Shown piece after piece: positions 57,991-64,000 of a DNA stretch of 64,000 nt. Both the position numbers and the translations under genes were made by a program. Under the pieces are notes generated by a model. It was not told where the DNA came from. It made no database searches and saw only the letters and a program-made list of their open reading frames with translations. Source of the DNA: Dendrocalamus latiflorus (taxonomy: Eukaryota > Streptophyta > Magnoliopsida > Poales > Poaceae); assembly GCA_017311315.1 (NCBI GenBank), contig CM029627.1, positions 51,692,797 to 51,756,796 of the forward strand. Direction: 5' to 3'. Each line of letters starts with the position of its first letter. Positions within the stretch are counted from its first letter, which is position 1.

Positions 57991-59345
57991 GGAGAGGATC
58001 TGAGCGGTGGCCAAATAGACACAGCCCAGCACAGGCTATATATAAAATTCAAACAATTACAAAACAAAAATTGTACAAACTTATAAAATAGACTATATAT
58101 AACTCGAAAACTGCACAATAAAATCATATACATTAAAAAGTGAACCACATAGAATTAAAAAAGAAATAAAATCATACGAATATTAAAAAATAAACTAACG
58201 GTGCTAGGCTAAGTCGTGCCTGGCTGAGCTAGCCCAGCCCACTGGACCATGCTCTCTACCTAAGCACGGTACGGTCCGTTTAAGTGGTGGGCTGTCTGTT
58301 TATAGATTGGATCAACTGTACCGTTTAGCCATTTTGCCTCAACAAAAAATAGACAACCCTTTTCGTAAACACGGTCGTCCTTCTCTTTGCAAAATGCACG
58401 CTGGAGAGCCCATATCTATTTCAACTTGATTTTTGAAAACTTATTTGAAAAGGAAGGCTAGAAAAACCATGCCAGATATGTTTTCATAGTGCAAGAATGG
58501 TGAGCCTCTCAACATAGATTAACATCAATCTAGCTACTAATATCAAAATCCCACTTTATAGTACGGCCTAAACTAGGAAAAAACAATATTAGCAAATCCG
58601 GCTAACTAAGCAATATTAGAAAATCCGGCCGACTTCAACTTCCACAACCGTGAAAAGTCTATGAAAATGCTCCTTAGCTTCATTTTTACCTTATGTGGAG
58701 CACTTTTATGCTTGATGGTCCTTTAGTCCTGCAATAACGTGATGTGGATTGTATCTTTCTTTGTTACTGGGACATATTCTCCGACTGACTTCTGTAGGGT
58801 ATTTACAATTCTTCTAAAATTAACTAACTAAACATATATAGCAGTTCCTCGAGCTGAGTACAACATTATCAGCTGACATGAAAACTTCTTTACGACGAAC
58901 TTCACTTGAGTTAGCGTTTTCATGACCAGCTCATCATTGTAGGGTCCAAATTCTAAGTTGTGACCAGTTGGATGCACAACATCTGGATTACGAGCTCATG
59001 TAAAATGATGAGTCAAAAGTAGTAAAATTGCGCTAATTTTTTTTTCAGTCTTTGGTTCCACCGTATATCTGGTAACACCGTAACCCTTTACAAATATACC
59101 ACTGATGAGTCAAAAGTAGTAAAATTGCGAGGATCAAGAATTGTTGCACAGCGAAGGCATAAAACAACTGGTCTTAACTAACACCCTATCTGTATGTAAG
59201 ATGCCCTATCTCTATGTAAGGTTTACAAATCCAGAGTGACAAACAAGAATGATGGCTCTGTGAATGTAAATTTCATAAAGTAAATGACAAGATGAGCACA
59301 AGATCAAACCTCACAAGATGACACGAAGAATTTTTTCATTGTGAT
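57990..59345. repeat. Shuffled repeat, second copy (blocks A-B-C)
   Basis: Block A (58000-58330), block B (58340-58800) and block C (59030-59345) match 26650-27070, 28370-28720 and 27318-27600. The order differs: A-B-C here, A-C-B there. The start, GAGCGGTGGCCAAAT, also matches repeat R. Confidence 0.8.
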
Positions 59346-60191
59346 CACTACCACGGAAAAAATTATCACAAATAGTTCAAAAACATTGTACTTAGATAAT
59401 AATGGTCAGGTTCTTTTAAATTTAAAGTTAGTTTATGCTTATAGTATTTAAAGTAACTAGTTTTTAAATGGTATGTAAGGCAGGGTCAATAGAAAAATTG
59501 TAGTAAAAAGTATACTGAGTTTAGCTGTACCGGAAAAATTGCATACGACTATTTTTCTCTACGTACTGCCTCTCGCGAACAACCAGAATTCAAATATTTA
59601 AGCCAAAAGCCATATGTCTAAAAGAACTAACCGGAATTGCCCACACGTAGGCTAAGACCATCTCCAATGTTGTGTTTTAGCTGATTCAAATAAGGAGAGA
59701 GAAGATATTAAATTGATTTAATATATTGGAGGGATTGATTCTAACAAAAACAATATATGGAATTGAACTCTACTTAGGAGTCTAATTAAAGCATTAAATA
59801 ATTCATATGAGTATTAAATAACTACATAGAAGACAGTCCGGTTGAGAGAGGATATTATTATTTTATGATTTTTTAATGTAACATGAGTCCTAATTATTAG
59901 TAGAAATCGGTTTAATATATTAGAGAAAAACAAGCTTAGTTCTTAGAATATGTACATGATATGACTTTAAATCGGTACCGGTCTAATATACTAAAGATGC
60001 TCTAATGGTACAACGTATGATGATTAAGGTTTTTTAAGGGAAGGCCAAGCACTTTCATTCATTTGACAAAAATAATATATTACAATCCGTTTGAGTGGAA
60101 GGAGAGGAATAAATTAAAAACTGGGCTCAAGGCGAGCCAGGATCGAAGACGATCCATCCATCCCGAGCATAACGATCGAGGTCGTGGAGGC
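59346..60191. other. Unassigned, with a possible MITE
   Basis: The stretch 59650-60008 starts AGACCATCTCCAATG and ends AAAGATGCTCTAATGGTAC, an imperfect inverted repeat seen on some grass MITEs. No gene was seen. Confidence 0.4.
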
Positions 60192-63100
60192 TGAAACACC
60201 CCAAAAATTTGAAATTTTTGAAATTTTTATGAATTTTGATTAAATTCGGATTGCTTTCCCTTTTTGGCAAAACCTATTGAAAATACGATTTCTATTTTCG
60301 GTAATTACGCCTCCACCTCTCCACTGGTGCCGCTCACGTGCAGAGACGCCTCCCCGCTGCCTCCGCGCTCACCTCTCGCCGCACACCTTGCTGCCACCAC
60401 GCAGGATATTTTGCCGCGGTCTACCTTCGCACGCCCTCGGTCAAGCGGTCCCACCCGCCAGCCTCCCCTCCCCACTCTTCCTTGCCCCGTGCGCCACCGC
60501 ATCCGCATTCATCTCCCCTTGCCGCAACCCCTTCCTCTCGATCCTTCTCTGCCCGAGTGGGTCCAAGTCAAGGTGGGGTCAAAGACTTGCAGGGGAGACG
60601 CACTGCCTCTCTCTCACCCCCTCTGCGCTGCTCCAGAGCCTTCTTCCCCCCTTCTCAGCGTGAACCCGACGCAGCCAAAAAAATATCTTGTGGAGAAACC
60701 GACCTACTCGGGCTATAAAACCTAATTCCCACTTCCTCGAGTCTTCTAGCCCCCTCATAAACCTACTCCCACAACCGATTGAGTTCTTGTCGCCCCTGCT
60801 GCCGGCAATCGCCACCCCTGAGGCCGGTAAGCCCTAAATACAATCTCTCGAATTCGTCAACCATTTTCCAATTCCATACTCTTATACGGTCTCCATTGTC
60901 TCTGGATCGTGTTGGTGCACCTATTAGAGCGAAAGCATTTGTCTAATGGCTTGGCGGCGGAAGCCGTTGTTGGTCGAGGTGACCTCACCGTGGCTAGGCC
61001 ATTTGAGTTATCTTTGAGCTAACCCACCACCGTCAGTGTGTTCCTTAGGTCCCGTAGATGGTGAAAATGCTTTCAATTTGACCAATGAGCCTTTAGGTGT
61101 TAATGGCGCCGCCGTGATGCTCACTGCTTTCCCAGCCGCCGCTAGCCACCGCCATTTTCTTACTCGCTCCCCAAGTATCCAAAATGGAAACTTAACCCTT
61201 AACCGCACCTTCGGGTAGAACCACTCCTTCTCAAGTGCTTCGCCACCGCCGCACCACCGTAGTGAACTTTCTCTGTTTCCCGCCGGGAGTGCCGTCTGGA
61301 GGTTGAAGATGACCTCCCGGGGGCGACGTGGCGCTATCTCAGCCGCTGTCGGCGGTTCATCTAGAGCGTCCACCTGCGTTTGAATCCCGACCGTAGATTC
61401 CCCGCGGTCTCATCATTCGAGCGCCCGCACTCGCCCTATCATCTCTGTTCGTGCTGGCCGCGCGTCGCCCATCGGGCGGACTTGCGCGTTCGCGCGCCGG
61501 GCCGGGTGATCTCGCGCGCGTGGGCCGCGGGTCAAACGGCTGTTTGACCGCGCGCACGCGCCGTTCGGGCCGCCTACCGAATGGCCCGTTTGGCTGCGAC
61601 CGGGCCGCACTGTTCAACCAAGCCAGCCCATTACTGTTCATGTGTATTAAAAATTCAGAAAAATCCCCAAAAATACCAGAAAAACCCAAAAACTCCAAAA
61701 TACACCATTTTGACCAGTTTAATATCCCAAATTCAAATTTGGCATCCATTCTTCTAAATTTAAATTCTAAAAATTTCAATTTCAATTTCACCATTTCACA
61801 AACTTAACTCTTCAAATTCTGTTTTCACTGTTCCATCCAGTTCAAATATTATAAATTCAAATTCCACCGTTTCACCAAATTCAAATTTTATAAATTCAAG
61901 TGACATTAATTCAAATTTAACCCTTACGTCATAGTCAGCTCCAAATAAATTCAAACACTTCCGTTACTCAAATTAAATCCTAATAAAACCTCAAATTCAT
62001 CCAAATCAAAAAGCGACCATCCATTTCTAAATCTTCATCCCTTATTCCCGAAATTTATCCAACACCTATCACCCTTCGTTCGTCTTGAACACATCAAATC
62101 TGATCCTCGCCTTGTTAGTCAACTAAGCCCCACTAAACTCCGATCACCAACCCAGCCCATTTCTTTTTATGTTATTTCTTGTTTTTAATTGCATTTTGTT
62201 CCCAGCTTGCATCTCGCAAGGCAGGAACTTGTTGGACCTTACTTTTGCGCTAGTGAATGGACCAAGTGAGTTGGTCGACTGAAGAGCAGCAAAGGCATTT
62301 GAGGCTGGACCAGCAGATCAAGAGCAACAAAGAGAAGGCAAGTCACATGTTTTTGATCATATTGAATCCCATGAAATTTACATTATTTACTTATGTATGT
62401 TCATTATTGATAGTTGTGAGATGGTAGTTGCTTAAAATAAATGTTTAGAATGACATACTATTTAGATAAGTCCTACCACTGATAAAAGCCATGTTTACTT
62501 TGATGGCCATATTCACCTTGACAACCTTAGTAATTATTGAAGTATTGTATAAATGTAAGTACCATCATCTCATTCAACATTACACACTACTAAGTGACTT
62601 TGGCCGTTGGCCAGTAGGTTTGAAAAACCCCGGACTTAGAGTAGGGTGGTATGGGACGCCGTACCCTAGGCCGGTAATGCGGATGTGCAGGGTGGGGTAA
62701 AGGTGTTGCGCGAAACCGTGCGGCGAATTTCGCCCATCGCTTTACCATTCAACATGTACACTGATAAGTGACTTTGACCGTAGGCCGGTAGAGTTTAAAA
62801 AGACTTGGATCTAAGATAAAGAGGTTGGTGGGGCTCCGAGTGGCGGATTTAGCCCACCGCTTTATCTTAGAATTGGACTTCGGGTAGAGAGGTTGGTGGG
62901 GCTCCGAGTAACAGATTTAGCCCATCGCTTTACGCGGGGATGGAGGCTGGTTTGAGTTGGTGGTGGTGGGTGCTGTTGAGCACAGGGGAAGCTGTTATTG
63001 AGTGCCTCAGGGGAAAAATATAAGGACAAGAACCTTGTGCCAAGTAAAAGACATAGTGACCGCTCAAACCACAGGAGTTGAATTGTCAACACTGGTTTAA

Positions 63101-63967
63101 TAGCTGCTCAATTCGATTGAAACTCTACAGGATGAGATGATAGGATGCCGGGGAGTTAGGTATGCTGCGGGTACCTAACAACGGTAGTAGACACTTAAAA
63201 CGGCAGGGAGAAGTGGTAGTGTAATTTGTGGTCGTGATTGAGTGATACTACCGGGTAGAGCCTATATAGAAAATTGAGCAGTGAAACGACCTGGCTTTCT
63301 TAACTCTGTCGCGGGAGTTAAGAGATCATGTGGGTAAAGTTGAGCAACTCTGCAGAGTGAAATAAATGGTATTCAAATACGCCGTGCTTCCGGTTAATGA
63401 AGCTGTGTTAATTGGGTGATTCCAACAACGAGGCATAAGTAGTGTTTCTGATGTTATTAATTTGAGTAATGATGAGCCTTTATCTGATAACAGAAAACCC
63501 CCTGATGTTAAGGATCAATTATTTTAAAAGTTTTATTTGTTTGCAAATAAAATTGCATCCACTTCTTAATAAAACAACTATACCCCCTTCCCTTGAGAAT
63601 CCTGGCATATAGTTATATATTATTTTCCACATATGATTTGCTGAGTACGGGGTTGGAGTACTCAGGCTTGCAAAATTTCCCTCCCCAAATATCAGAAGAA
63701 AAGAAGATGCCGCGAGTGTTCGTGTTAGGGTTACGACTGCATTCAAGTATTCCTGTAGAGTTTTCGTCGGCTCTTCTGTATGTAAGTTAAGCTTTGAGCT
63801 TGGACGCCCGTATTATAATTAAAATTGACCATTAGGTCTTATTTCAATTAAATTAACTTGTTTTAACTGTTCGTGAGCAGGCATGATACACTGTTCATCC
63901 GCAACTGAGCTCCTGGGCTGTTGCGGGTGGTACGACGTCCATGTTCCCAAAAATTAGGGGCGTTACA
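60192..63967 (+). repeat. 5' LTR of a Ty3/gypsy element, 3776 bp
   Basis: It starts TGAAACACCCCAAAAATTTG and ends AATTAGGGGCGTTACA, followed two bases later by a tRNA-Met primer site. A TATA box lies at 60714. The motif CTGAGTACGGGGTTGGAGTA (63641) and CTCTGCAGAGTGAAA (about 63348) are shared with the solo LTR at 47983. Plant chromoviruses of the Tekay/Del type combine LTRs of this size with this primer site, so that lineage is likely. The internal region lies beyond the window. Frames inside it are not genes. Confidence 0.85.
60714..60720 (+). promoter_or_regulatory. TATA box of the 5' LTR
   Basis: TATAAAA in the context CGGGCTATAAAACC, upstream of a C-rich leader, at a position in the LTR similar to the TATA box of the solo LTR. 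Confidence 0.55.
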
Positions 63968-63969
63968 AG

Positions 63970-63981
63970 TGGTATCAGAGC
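63970..63981 (+). other. Primer binding site (tRNA-Met)
   Basis: TGGTATCAGAGC, two bases after the LTR end. It fixes the LTR orientation as plus and shows that an internal region continues beyond 64000. Confidence 0.8.
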
Positions 63982-64000
63982 ATGCTTGACTGTAGGATGT

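Noticed and set aside
57861..58091. Possible host-gene exon (VGSVAFTNASVPGN...)
   Set aside because: Composition is exon-like, but there is no recognisable domain or supporting splice structure; it is left as unassigned.
60264..60725. 153-codon plus-strand frame starting MAKPIENTISIF
   Set aside because: It lies in the upstream part of the LTR (60192-63967), before and over its TATA box, and is Pro/Ser-rich without a domain.

Overview
This window looks like repeat-dense nuclear DNA of a flowering plant, most likely a grass. The evidence is the mix of element types: CACTA elements with Tnp2-like genes, an Ac-like hAT, a Tat-type Ty3/gypsy element with an antisense ORF, roughly 3.8-kb gypsy LTRs, and Tourist-type MITEs. 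The grass assignment is inferred from these families, because no complete host gene, rRNA or tRNA gene was seen. Almost everything recognisable is a transposable element or a gene fragment carried by one. Most coding regions are broken; the clearest exception is an eight-exon TnpA-like gene in a CACTA element.

Layout. 1-1152: start of a copia element (primer site and gag with two stops). 1.2-9.3 kb: old material, including a minus-strand gypsy 3' end (about 5.5-6.4 kb), a repeat of unknown class (copy A, 6.6-7.3 kb), and a decayed CACTA carrying a C48/Ulp1-like gene that ends in a CACTA terminus at 9304. 10035-14674: a hAT element with perfect 8-bp target duplications and an internally deleted transposase. 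15045-26597: CACTA-1, 11.55 kb, with a TAG target duplication, a Tnp2-type transposase with one nonsense codon, the intact TnpA-like gene, and a captured host-gene fragment. It sits inside copy B of the repeat seen at 6.6 kb. 26.6-28.9 kb: an older repeat whose three blocks occur in a different order at 58.0-59.3 kb. 28861-32233: two CACTA left ends with large subterminal arrays, palindromes, internal duplications and a MITE.

32234-41589: a complete LTR element with 246-bp LTRs and a 6-bp target duplication. It keeps gag-protease but no reverse transcriptase or integrase, and carries several tandem arrays plus an antisense ORF. 41.6-47.4 kb: the rest of the interrupted CACTA, a dead gypsy gag and degenerate repeats. 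47.4-57.06 kb: a minus-strand relative of the 32-41 kb element, with an integrase C-terminus next to the same kind of 67-bp array. It is interrupted by a solo LTR (47983-51754, target duplication GATGA) and by CACTA-2 (52535-56654, target duplication CAC), which carries two spliced exons of an exocyst SEC10-like gene. 60192-63967: a 5' LTR whose primer site ends the window.

How the parts relate. The window is a nest of insertions whose order can be read from the junctions. The two CACTA-1 genes probably work together: Tnp2 as the catalytic transposase, and the TnpA-like protein as the binder of the subterminal repeats. The 32-41 kb element cannot supply its own polymerase or integrase and would need a helper; the 47-57 kb remnant looks like a decayed pol-bearing relative. 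I found no defence system, CRISPR array or new gene cluster. The most notable items are the two captured gene fragments, the shared 67-bp arrays, and the nearly complete CACTA-1.
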